A stretch of DNA of 11,673 nucleotides from JBDRLD01 sp043813445 (GTDB taxonomy: Bacteria > Patescibacteriota > Patescibacteriia > JACPHY01). Every line of letters begins with the position of its first letter. Positions within the stretch are counted from its first letter, which is position 1. The stretch is taken from contig JBDRLD010000025.1 in the NCBI GenBank assembly GCA_043813445.1, positions 1-11,673 of the forward strand. Reading direction: 5' to 3'. The notes beneath the pieces were generated by a model. The model did no database searches, was not told the DNA's origin, and was given only the letters and a program-made list of their open reading frames with translations. A program made the position numbers and the translations under genes. This document shows positions 1-5,179 of this stretch, piece after piece.

Positions 1-37
1 CCCCCTCTACACTCCCCCTCCCAGCGGGAGGGGGAGG
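1..37. repeat. Palindromic C-rich/G-rich intergenic repeat, family A (partial, at window edge)
   Basis: The element begins CCCCCTCTACACTCCCCCTC and closes with GGGAGGGGGAGG, so it can fold into a CTCCCCCTCCC/GGGAGGGGGAG hairpin. Related copies lie at 4827-4890, 4977-5040, 5903-5943 and 6732-6773. The left end may continue outside the window. Confidence 0.7.
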
Positions 38-86
38 ATAAGAGAAGATGCGGCATCGCCTTCAACTGTCCTCCCTCCTGTCTGTG

Positions 87-232
87 TAGAAACCAAGTCA
101 AGTCCGATTTATTTGGTGATGTTTGATTGGAGAATATCGCGGGGTCTGATCGATTACTGGATAGGGACTTTACGCTGTTTTCCTTTACTTGTACGCGTCC
201 TTCCGATCTGCCACGCGGAGGATGACGATTAT
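87..232. repeat. 146-bp direct repeat, left copy (flanks the ATPase gene)
   Basis: This segment aligns without gaps to 1722-1867 at about 95% identity (roughly seven mismatches). It contains a TCAAGTC site (90-105), a shared non-coding stretch and, at its right end, the last 15 codons and stop of a RelE-type toxin read on the minus strand. The two copies are 1635 bp apart, in the same orientation, and bracket the AAA/DUF4143 gene. Confidence 0.9.
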
Positions 233-248
233 CCGATCGCGTTTGTGG
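185..248 (-). pseudogene. RelE/ParE-type toxin remnant (C-terminal end only)
   Basis: On the minus strand this stretch encodes about 20 residues ending HKRDRIIVILRVADRKDAYK and a TAA stop. The last 15 residues match the C-terminus of the intact RelE-like toxin at 1820-2068 with one substitution (I for T). The residues before them (HKRDR against HKQKL) are diverged but still alignable, so the fragment may come from a related toxin rather than a recent copy. Homology ends exactly where the site AAACCGTGTCAAGTCC starts (249-264). No start codon or catalytic core remains, so it is a non-functional fragment. Confidence 0.75.
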
Positions 249-264
249 AAACCGTGTCAAGTCC
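249..264 (+). repeat. TCAAGTC-type dispersed site
   Basis: AAACCGTGTCAAGTCC is identical to 1725-1740 and close to 90-105 and 3955-3970. It abuts the truncated relE remnant on one side and the 3' flank of the ATPase gene on the other. Confidence 0.75.
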
Positions 265-300
265 GGTTTCCTCCCGGTCGCCCATGGGGTCTTGGGGAAT

Positions 301-325
301 GAGAAAACCCGCACTTGCGCGGCGT
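301..325 (-). terminator. Weak intrinsic terminator of the ATPase gene
   Basis: Read on the minus strand, CCGCGCAAGTGCGG can form a five-pair stem with a four-base loop, followed by GTTTTCTC. It lies about 28 bases past the TAG stop of the ATPase gene. The stem is short, so confidence is limited. Confidence 0.4.
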
Positions 326-349
326 TGGCCGAGTTTTTGGAGTTTGGTG

Positions 350-1528
350 CTACAGCTGAAATCCGTAAATTGCTTCTGCGTCTGGTGCGTATTCCAGGGA
401 CACGATGTTCGTGTCTTGCATGCCGATGCTTTTGGCGAGTTTTTGGAATGCTGCTTGATGCTGTGGTGTTGCATGTGTCTTTACTTCGTATGCGTGCTGT
501 TCGTTAACAATGAAATCAATTTCGTCGCCTGACTTGCGCTGATAGTATTGTATTTTCTCGCCGCGGACGCGGAGTTGATGGAAGATAGCATTTTCAAAAA
601 CATGTCCAAGCTGCAACTTTCCAAAATGATTCACAAATCCACTGTCAATACAATACACCTTCGGAGTGCTTCGGATTTCAACGTCCGGATTCTTTGTGAA
701 CGGACGCACAAATTGAAACATGTAGGTCGCCTCAAGGAAGGCGAGGTACTCTTTCACGGTCGGGCGTGTAATACCAAGCTCTTTCGCGAGCTTTGTCTCA
801 TCGAGTTTACTTCCAATACGCTGCATAAGCAGCAGCATGAGGTCGCGCACTGCCTGATTGTTTCGAAAATCTCCGAATGCGAGAACGTCTTTTTGGTAGT
901 ACGATGTGAAAATATCTTCGAGTGCCTTGATTTTTTCTTCATGTGATGTTTTCTGAATCACCATCGGGAAACCACCAAATTCAATGTATTCACGATAGAG
1001 CTGGGTGAAATGGCTATGGAGCGCAGAATTCTTGACCTGCTCAGGGACTTGCTCCGGCATTTCTTTCAATGCAAGAAACTCTTCAAAATCGAATGGGAAC
1101 AGATCAAAAACTACCTTTCTTCCGGCGAGTGATTGTGTGAATGTATTTTTGATGTAGAAACTTGCGGAACCTGTCAGAAAAAATTTTACATCACGATGAT
1201 CAGAAAGATACTTCACCACTGATGGGATATTTTTTACGTATTGCACTTCATCAAGAAAAACAAATGAGCGTTCGTCTCCACGCATGCCGAGCTTTTCAAA
1301 GGTGTACCAAATCGCGTCGTAATTTTCTTCGTCAAAGTATTGTTGATTCACGGGATTTTCGAGATCGAGCGTCAGAATATTGTCACTATGAGCATCCCGG
1401 ATCTCGTCGAGCATCTGCTCCACGAGCGTTGTTTTTCCAACTCGACGCATGCCGGTAATAACCACAGCCTCTGGTGAGGTGAGGTATTTTCTGATCTTTT
1501 TTGCGAGTTTTCGCTCAATTAAAGCCAT
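350..1528 (-). CDS. AAA family ATPase with C-terminal DUF4143 (PD-(D/E)XK-like) domain
   Basis: The 392-residue protein has the layout of the AAA_14/DUF4143 family. Walker A is GMRRVGKT (residues 26-33), Walker B is FVFLDEVQ (89-96) and a sensor-1-like TGSAS lies at 119-123. A winged-helix-like stretch follows (about 241-265). A PD-(D/E)XK-type core closes the protein, with DEID (335-338) and EVK (348-350). The length is normal for the family and the frame is intact. Members are common and multicopy in archaea and Patescibacteria; their physiological role is poorly defined, so DNA binding or cleavage is only inferred from the fold. The ATG has only a weak AAGG upstream, and the best promoter places the transcript start almost on the ATG. 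The gene is bracketed by the 146-bp direct repeats and shares its upstream block with fic, which suggests it moved as a unit. Confidence 0.9.
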   Translation of the reverse strand: MALIERKLAKKIRKYLTSPEAVVITGMRRVGKTTLVEQMLDEIRDAHSDNILTLDLENPVNQQYFDEENYDAIWYTFEKLGMRGDERSFVFLDEVQYVKNIPSVVKYLSDHRDVKFFLTGSASFYIKNTFTQSLAGRKVVFDLFPFDFEEFLALKEMPEQVPEQVKNSALHSHFTQLYREYIEFGGFPMVIQKTSHEEKIKALEDIFTSYYQKDVLAFGDFRNNQAVRDLMLLLMQRIGSKLDETKLAKELGITRPTVKEYLAFLEATYMFQFVRPFTKNPDVEIRSTPKVYCIDSGFVNHFGKLQLGHVFENAIFHQLRVRGEKIQYYQRKSGDEIDFIVNEQHAYEVKTHATPQHQAAFQKLAKSIGMQDTNIVSLEYAPDAEAIYGFQL

Positions 1529-1536
1529 ATGCCTTA

Positions 1537-1565
1537 ACTATACCAGAAGATGTACTATTTGTAAA
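1537..1565 (-). promoter_or_regulatory. Predicted promoter of the ATPase gene
   Basis: On the minus strand a -35 TTTACA (1560-1565) and a -10 TATAGT (1537-1542), each 5/6 to consensus, are separated by 17 bp. The expected transcript start is near 1530, about two bases before the ATG, so the mRNA would be leaderless or nearly so. Confidence 0.55.
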
Positions 1566-1576
1566 GTATACTTTAC
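1561..1576. promoter_or_regulatory. 16-bp perfect palindrome overlapping the -35 box
   Basis: GTAAAGTATACTTTAC is a perfect inverted repeat overlapping the predicted -35 element, as expected for a repressor operator. It belongs to a block of about 32 bp (1554-1585) that recurs upstream of fic (3908-3940), where the palindrome is imperfect. The binding protein is unknown. Confidence 0.5.
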
Positions 1577-1692
1577 TTTTGGTATATAGTACCAAATTAG
1601 TGCAGAGTGAAGCGAAAAAAACTCGTACCGACTCCAATGCTTTGTGTAAGATTCCTCGTCGTTTTACTCCTCTGAATGACGAGAGAATGGGG

Positions 1693-1740
1693 AAATGTGG
1701 AATCAAGTCCCTTTTCTCGTATAGAAACCGTGTCAAGTCC
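1693..1740 (+). repeat. Pair of TCAAGTC-type dispersed sites
   Basis: Two sites in tandem: AAATGTGGAATCAAGTCC (1693-1710) and AAACCGTGTCAAGTCC (1725-1740). They lie between the ATPase upstream region and the relE 3' end. The second is inside the right copy of the 146-bp direct repeat. Confidence 0.7.
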
Positions 1741-1867
1741 GATTTATTTGGTGATGTCCTATTGGAGAGTATCGCGGGGTCTGATCGATTACTGGATAGG
1801 GACTTTACGCTGTTTTCCTTTACTTGTACGCGTCCTTCCGATCTGCCACGCGGAGGGTGACGATTAT
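1722..1867. repeat. 146-bp direct repeat, right copy (contains the relE 3' end)
   Basis: Gapless match to 87-232. Its right third (1820-1867) is the real 3' end of the relE-type toxin gene; the rest is the sequence downstream of that gene. The repeat therefore straddles a gene end, the usual geometry of an integration site that leaves its host gene intact. Confidence 0.9.
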
Positions 1868-2068
1868 GAGCTTTTGCTTGTGGACTTCGTAGATGATGCG
1901 GTATGGCCAGACGCGGATGATGCGACAGTCAACAAATTCTCCTTCGAGCTTCTTTCCTTCATGCCAATGCGCTGGAAGTCGATCTATGGATCGCCATATT
2001 CGCACCTGCGCGGGTATGGGTAGCCTCCTAATTGACTTGACGATCTTTTTCGGGACAATGACATCCAT
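1820..2068 (-). CDS. RelE/ParE-superfamily toxin of a type II toxin-antitoxin pair
   Basis: The 82-residue basic protein carries the usual C-terminal half of the RelE/ParE fold: GEFVDCRIIRVWPYRIIYEV (residues 43-62), then IIVTLRVADRKDAYK to the end, which corresponds to the common R-x-x-x-x-YR-x-x-Y and HRKDAY pattern, with D in place of H. RelE members act as ribosome-dependent mRNA interferases and ParE members as gyrase poisons; the sequence alone does not decide between them. The ATG lies two bases after the antitoxin stop with only AAATAGGT before it, so translation is probably coupled to the upstream gene. Its 3' end is part of the 146-bp repeat, and a second truncated copy exists at 185-248. 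Confidence 0.85.
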   Translation of the reverse strand: MDVIVPKKIVKSIRRLPIPAQVRIWRSIDRLPAHWHEGKKLEGEFVDCRIIRVWPYRIIYEVHKQKLIIVTLRVADRKDAYK

Positions 2069-2070
2069 AC

Positions 2071-2463
2071 CTATTTCTTGGGTCGCTTCTGCTTACTCTT
2101 TGCGCCTCGCTCTTTGGCAGCTTTTGGTTTGGGAGTCTTTTTTCGTTCTGTATGCTTCTGTGTTCCGTACTTTGCTTTGGATTCTTGAACAAACCACCCT
2201 TTCTGCTTCAACTCGTCAAGTGTGTAGTATTCCCCGCGTTCAACTTCCTCACGAGCGATACGAATATCCTCCATTGCTTGGGGATCGCTCATGATCGCAA
2301 CGGTCTCCTTCCAGGATTCCCATTCGTCCTCGCTCATGATGATGGCCTTGCCCTCGCCCTTTACGGTAAGACGAACATACGGCGTTGTTGGCCGCTGTAC
2401 TCGCTCAATGATGTCGAACAGCTCCTTACGCGCTCGACTGACCGGAATGGTGGAGGTTGACAT
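2071..2463 (-). CDS. Phd/YefM-family antitoxin with a long lysine-rich C-terminal tail
   Basis: Residues 1-60 match the Phd/YefM DNA-binding domain (STIPVSRARKELFDIIERV, then VRLTVKGEGKAIIMSEDEWES). It is followed by a helical toxin-binding segment (about 60-92, DIRIAREEVERGEYYTLDEL). Family members are usually about 80-95 residues; this one has 130. The extra part, from about residue 93 to the end, is strongly basic (Lys/Arg/Pro/Ala, ending KSKQKRPKK). Antitoxins of this kind neutralise the toxin by direct binding and autorepress their operon. The tail may add non-specific DNA or RNA contact, but that is inference. The gene is first in a two-gene operon with relE. A 22-bp inverted repeat upstream (2530-2551) is the likely operator. 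Confidence 0.85.
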   Translation of the reverse strand: MSTSTIPVSRARKELFDIIERVQRPTTPYVRLTVKGEGKAIIMSEDEWESWKETVAIMSDPQAMEDIRIAREEVERGEYYTLDELKQKGWFVQESKAKYGTQKHTERKKTPKPKAAKERGAKSKQKRPKK

Positions 2464-2484
2464 ACGGGTCTCGCTTCCATTCCT

Positions 2485-2498
2485 CCCGACGTGTCGGG
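2485..2498 (-). other. Small hairpin in the antitoxin leader
   Basis: CCCGACGTGTCGGG has six-base perfect arms with a two-base spacer in DNA. It lies just upstream of an AGGA run and about 22-35 bases before the antitoxin ATG. It could affect ribosome access or be a second operator half; no test is possible from sequence alone. Confidence 0.4.
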
Positions 2499-2529
2499 AT
2501 TTCGGGTTGCGATATTTTTACTCACCACT

Positions 2530-2551
2530 GTTGTACGTTAGAGCGTACAAC
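2530..2551. promoter_or_regulatory. Inverted repeat, likely autoregulatory operator of the phd-relE operon
   Basis: GTTGTACG-TTAGAG-CGTACAAC has perfect 8-bp arms and a 6-bp spacer. It sits about 70-90 bp upstream of the antitoxin start. Phd/YefM-RelE operons are normally repressed through palindromes like this by the antitoxin-toxin complex. A TTGTAC within the arm could serve as a -35 box, but no convincing -10 box is seen at a standard distance. Confidence 0.55.
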
Positions 2552-2589
2552 ACGACCGCCTTGCTGTCAATTTTGAGTGCTGCCTATTG

Positions 2590-2632
2590 CTGCCCTTCGA
2601 CTCCGCTCCGCTTCTCTCAGGGAATAACTGGC
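2590..2632. repeat. Dispersed repeat G (CCCTTCGACTCCGC type), copy 1
   Basis: This 43-bp stretch differs from 8127-8169 at one position. Both copies are followed at 30 bp or less by a GC-rich REP-like hairpin. The CCCT...AGGG ends allow folding. Confidence 0.75.
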
Positions 2633-2661
2633 GCGCGATGGCGGGAGGTGGGAGCAGGAGC

Positions 2662-2868
2662 GGGCGGGGATGGAACCCCGCCCCTACGAGGAGGGAGAAG
2701 GAGGAGAGGGAGGAGAGAGAGGGCAAGCGGGCGGGGACCCCCGCCATTACGAGGAGGAAGGGGGAGGAGAGGGACGGGCGGCCATGGAAGACCGCCCCTA
2801 CGTCAGGAGAGAGGGACGGGCGGGGACCCCAGTCATACGACGGGGCGTTGTATCACCCCGCCCCTACG
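2662..2868 (+). repeat. Cluster of four GC-rich REP-like hairpins (family B)
   Basis: Units start at about 2662, 2729, 2776 and 2818. Each has the pattern GGGCGGGG, a short loop, CCCCGCCC, then CTACG or ATACG, separated by GGAGGAGAGGGA-type purine spacers. The third unit has GGGCGGCC/GACCGCCC arms, so pairing is kept by compensating changes. The cluster fills most of the 477-bp gap (2464-2940) between the fic 3' end and the antitoxin. A plus-strand open frame through it is only compositional. Confidence 0.8.
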
Positions 2869-2893
2869 CAGGAGGGAGGAGGAAGAGTGTGAG

Positions 2894-2908
2894 AATGGGG
2901 TCAAGTCC
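2894..2908 (+). repeat. TCAAGTC-type dispersed site downstream of fic
   Basis: AATGGGGTCAAGTCC followed by a T-rich run (CTTTTTCTT), 33 bases past the fic stop. Closest relatives are 4015-4029 and 4064-4078 on the other side of fic, so the gene is bracketed by these sites. Confidence 0.7.
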
Positions 2909-2940
2909 CTTTTTCTTGCTATGAAGGTCTTTCGAGGATC

Positions 2941-3825
2941 TCAGGAGGTGAATGTAGAAACGATCTTCCATGTGCCCTTCTCGCGGAAGGCGGGGATGGT
3001 TTGACGGCGGGCTGCGTTGGCAAGCGATGAAGCAGATCTGTGCACTCGTTTTGCGTAATCGGAAAGGTTGATGATGGTGTCTCCTTTAAGGTAGGCGTTG
3101 CGCTTATGTAGCGACTCCATGAGCGCAAGTGCGATGACGCGCTCCATGGGTTTTGCATCTTGCTTTTCCTGATAGGCACGAAACGTCTCGTAGTAATCAT
3201 CGCGATCCTTAAACTGCACAATCACGCTCGGAAATCCAATCTCTCGCAGCTGCCAGTTAATTAGAGTGCGGCCGATGCGGCCATTGCCATCACAAAACGG
3301 GTGTACAAGCTCGAAATCGAGATGAAAAGCAGCAATTTTGTCGAGTACATAAATGGAATGATCGCTGGTGTACTGCACGAGCATTGATTCCATCATGTCT
3401 TCGATCCGTTCTGGCGGAGGCGCAATGTACGTTCCAACACGAACGTACTCCCCCGCCTTTCGAAATCGTCCAGCTACGTCGTCGTCAATATTGCCAAGCA
3501 ACATTTGATGCAGCAGGCAAATCATTTCTTTTGTCAGTTCCTGCGCACGCGCTTTGCCGCGAATGTATTCAATGACCTTTGCGAGATTTCTTGCTTCGAA
3601 TACTTCCCGAATTGAAACATCTCGAGCAAGCTCTTGCTCGAGCAAAATCTTTTCAGTTTCGCGCAGGGTCAGCGTTGAATTCTCAATGGCATTCGAGTTA
3701 TAAACGGCTTCCGGGACCTCGGCCTCATCAAGCATAGCGAGGAGTGACTCCTTACCCTTTCGCAGCTCATCAAATTCTTGCTTGAGTTCCTGAACACGAT
3801 CCCGAAACTGCTTAGGTGTTGCCAT
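2941..3825 (-). CDS. fic: Fic family protein (class II, N-terminal inhibitory helix)
   Basis: The 294-residue protein contains the canonical Fic core HPFCDGNGRIGR (residues 175-186), whose His is the catalytic base for transfer of AMP from ATP to a hydroxyl side chain of a target protein. An autoinhibitory motif of the form (S/T)xxxE(G/N) is present at S44-E48-N49, upstream of the core, which places it in class II: self-inhibited, with no separate antitoxin needed. A charged coiled-coil-like helix covers residues 1-35. A C-terminal winged-helix-like region lies at about 248-290. The TYIAPPPERI stretch (about 132-141) fits the flap that positions the target peptide. All key residues are present, so the protein should be active. 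The target is unknown. The gene stands alone with a strong promoter, is bracketed by TCAAGTC sites and shares its distal upstream block with the ATPase gene. Confidence 0.93.
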   Translation of the reverse strand: MATPKQFRDRVQELKQEFDELRKGKESLLAMLDEAEVPEAVYNSNAIENSTLTLRETEKILLEQELARDVSIREVFEARNLAKVIEYIRGKARAQELTKEMICLLHQMLLGNIDDDVAGRFRKAGEYVRVGTYIAPPPERIEDMMESMLVQYTSDHSIYVLDKIAAFHLDFELVHPFCDGNGRIGRTLINWQLREIGFPSVIVQFKDRDDYYETFRAYQEKQDAKPMERVIALALMESLHKRNAYLKGDTIINLSDYAKRVHRSASSLANAARRQTIPAFREKGTWKIVSTFTS

Positions 3826-3833
3826 ATGAAACT

Positions 3834-3861
3834 ATAATACCATTTCACGGTATTTTGTCAA
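3834..3861 (-). promoter_or_regulatory. Predicted strong promoter of fic
   Basis: On the minus strand a perfect -35 TTGACA (3856-3861) and a -10 TATTAT (3834-3839, 5/6) are separated by 16 bp. The expected start is about 3827, one or two bases before the ATG at 3825. There is no Shine-Dalgarno sequence in GTATTATAGTTTCATATG, so a leaderless message is likely. Confidence 0.65.
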
Positions 3862-3907
3862 ATCTACATGAACGAAGGGCTGTTTTGTCCTCTCTTTCAC
3901 GGTTTTT

Positions 3908-3940
3908 ACTATTTGTAAAGTATTCTTTGCTTTTGGTAAA
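3908..3940. repeat. Upstream block shared with the ATPase gene
   Basis: ACTATTTGTAAAGTAT and the bases after it match 1554-1585 with about three differences. In both places the block lies upstream of a gene starting CATATGGC and is followed on the far side by an AAACCGT(G/A)TCAAGTC site. A TTTCACGGT element occurs twice near here (3843 and 3896). In the roughly 300-bp gap 3826-4127 this block and the TCAAGTC sites are the main content. Confidence 0.7.
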
Positions 3941-3951
3941 AAGTGCTTATA

Positions 3952-4010
3952 AAGAAACCGTATCAAGTCTGATTCATTTGATGATGTCCGATTGAAGAAT
4001 ATCGTTGTGG
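3952..4010. repeat. Diverged third partial copy of the 146-bp repeat
   Basis: This segment aligns with the first 58 bases of 1722-1867 at about 80% identity, including AAACCGTATCAAGTCT (3955-3970) and the GATGATGTCC and ATATCG stretches. Similarity ends before the part that carries the relE 3' end. Confidence 0.7.
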
Positions 4011-4014
4011 GGAA

Positions 4015-4078
4015 AATGGGATCAAGTCTCTTTTTGCCTCGGGTCATGGGAAAATGTGTTGGAAATGGGGTCAAGTCT
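4015..4078 (+). repeat. Two TCAAGTC-type sites downstream of radC
   Basis: AATGGGATCAAGTCT (4015-4029) and AATGGGGTCAAGTCT (4064-4078) have the same orientation as the other copies. They mark the right border of the site-rich zone: no further clear copy is seen to the end of the window. Confidence 0.7.
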
Positions 4079-4127
4079 GCGTAAACCATTCTATTTTGTA
4101 TTGTCAACTTATCGTCAACTAATGGGG

Positions 4128-4808
4128 CTATGCGCTGCGGGATTCGAGAATGCTCCACCAACGGTCGCCGGCGAGGATGATGTGGTCGAGGAGGGCGATG
4201 CCGAGGAGTTTGCCGGCTTGGGTGAAGCGTTGGGTGGTTTCGATGTCTGCGGCGCTGGGGGTGGGATCCCCGCTCGGATGATTGTGGAGGAGCATAATGC
4301 TCGCAGCGTTTGCGTTCATGGCGATGCGGAAGACCTCGCGCGGATGGACGACGCTGGCGGTGGAGGAGCCCTTGTATAGTGGTGTGTCGCTGATGACATG
4401 ATTGCGCGTGGTGAGGCACACGACAACAAAAACCTCCTGGCGGAGGCCTTGGTACATTGGCGAGTAGAGGCGGTGCGCGTCTTCGGGTTGCGTGATGCGC
4501 TGGCGCTTGCGATCCCCTTTCACTTGCATGCGCTTGTGAATCTCGAAGACGGCGGTGAGTTCGATCGCTTTTGCTTCTGAGATGCCCTTGATCTGCATGA
4601 GTTCTTGCGGGGAGCGCTCGACGAGTCCGTGCCATCCGTTGAATTCCATGAGCAGCTCTTCTGCGAGGTCGAGCGCGGACTTACCGGTGGTTCCGGTGCG
4701 CAAGATAATCGCGAGTAGCTCGCGATCGGTAAGCGCGTTCGCGCCGCGATCCATCATCCGCTCGCGTGGACGCTCGTGTGCTGGGAGATCGTGGATTCGG
4801 AAACTCAT
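4128..4808 (-). CDS. radC: RadC-family JAMM/MPN+ domain protein
   Basis: The 226-residue protein has the full RadC layout. The N-terminus is typical (IHDLPAHERPRERM, residues 5-18, then LTDRELLAIILRTG). A helix-hairpin-helix follows (about 64-90, LMQIKGISEAKAIEL). The JAMM metal site has E125 and H175-x-H177-PSGDPTPSAAD188. RadC was once tied to DNA repair, but that role is disputed; the JAMM fold suggests a metal-dependent hydrolase with unknown substrate. The start at 4808 is preferred over a GTG 21 bases upstream because AGGA lies 8 bases before this ATG, the protein then begins like its family, and the GTG falls inside repeat family A. The length is normal and the frame intact. Confidence 0.92.
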   Translation of the reverse strand: MSFRIHDLPAHERPRERMMDRGANALTDRELLAIILRTGTTGKSALDLAEELLMEFNGWHGLVERSPQELMQIKGISEAKAIELTAVFEIHKRMQVKGDRKRQRITQPEDAHRLYSPMYQGLRQEVFVVVCLTTRNHVISDTPLYKGSSTASVVHPREVFRIAMNANAASIMLLHNHPSGDPTPSAADIETTQRFTQAGKLLGIALLDHIILAGDRWWSILESRSA

Positions 4809-4826
4809 AGGATTGGTCCTACTCGC

Positions 4827-4890
4827 CACCCCCTCTAGCTCCTACGCCCGAGGCGGATTCGGAAACCCTCCTAGGAGGATGGGGAGAAAA
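4827..4890. repeat. Family A repeat carrying a nested micro-palindrome
   Basis: Starts CACCCCCTCTAGCTCC and ends GGGGAGAAAA, and is a 64-bp counterpart of 4977-5040. CGCCCGAGGCGGA (4845-4857) plus TTCGGAAAC interrupts the usual hairpin loop. It forms the radC leader, so it would be transcribed with radC. Confidence 0.75.
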
Positions 4891-4916
4891 GATGTGAGTT
4901 GCAAAACTCGGGACTG

Positions 4917-4927
4917 ATTATATTATA
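4917..4927 (-). promoter_or_regulatory. Candidate -10 region for radC
   Basis: The minus strand reads TGTATAATATAAT, with two overlapping perfect TATAAT boxes in otherwise GC-rich sequence. No -35 box is evident at 16-18 bp. Transcription from here would give a leader of about 100 bases containing the family A repeat. Confidence 0.45.
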
Positions 4928-4976
4928 CACCGCTCCACCTGAGGGGGGGTGGGATTCTTTGCTTCCAAATCATCCC

Positions 4977-5095
4977 CACCCCCTCTAGCTCCCCCGCCCG
5001 AGGCGGATTCGGAAACCCTCCCGGTGGGAGGGGGAGAAAAATGGGCTCGAGATGACGGAAAGAGGAGCGGGCGGGGACGATGCCCTGCCCCTACG
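4977..5095. repeat. Composite repeat: family A with micro-palindrome, then family B hairpin
   Basis: The family A part is 4977-5040, with the nested CCGCCCGAGGCGGA at 4994-5007. It continues through CTCGAGATGACGGAAAGAGG into a family B hairpin (5068-5095, GGGCGGGGACGATGCCCTGC then CCCTACG). The same A-linker-B order recurs at 5903-5998, so the parts travel together or are inserted in a fixed order. The gap 4809-5179 holds only these repeats and the radC promoter. Confidence 0.75.
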
Positions 5096-5113
5096 GTACG
5101 CGCAGCATGAAGA

Positions 5114-5167
5114 GAGATTCTTCCCGCCCGAGGCGGACTAGGAAGCGCTTTGTTCAGAATGACACAG
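5114..5167. repeat. Dispersed repeat D (GATTCTTC...TCAGAATGACA) with nested palindrome, copy 1
   Basis: This 54-bp segment matches 9245-9298 at 52 of 54 positions. The outer arms GATTCTTC/TCAGAATGA are interrupted by CCGCCCGAGGCGGA (5124-5137) plus CTAGGAAG. Confidence 0.8.
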
Positions 5168-5179
5168 TGCGCCGGCGTC

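Noticed and set aside
2662..2868. Possible CRISPR array (four repeated units at about 45-67-bp spacing)
   Set aside because: The repeats are not exact, the spacers are themselves repetitive purine runs, and the same unit occurs singly elsewhere. There are no cas genes.
2291..3004. 237-codon plus-strand open frame
   Set aside because: It runs antisense to the antitoxin, through the GC-rich hairpin cluster and into the fic 3' end. The product is Gly/Arg-rich low complexity from repeats, with no ribosome site or motif.
3832..4635. 267-codon minus-strand open frame
   Set aside because: It is a frame shadow of radC, with His/Arg/Pro-rich composition. The radC frame has clear domains and a ribosome site.
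4809..4829. Upstream GTG as the radC start
   Set aside because: It lies within family A repeat sequence and adds seven residues absent from the family's usual start. AGGA is correctly spaced for the ATG at 4808.
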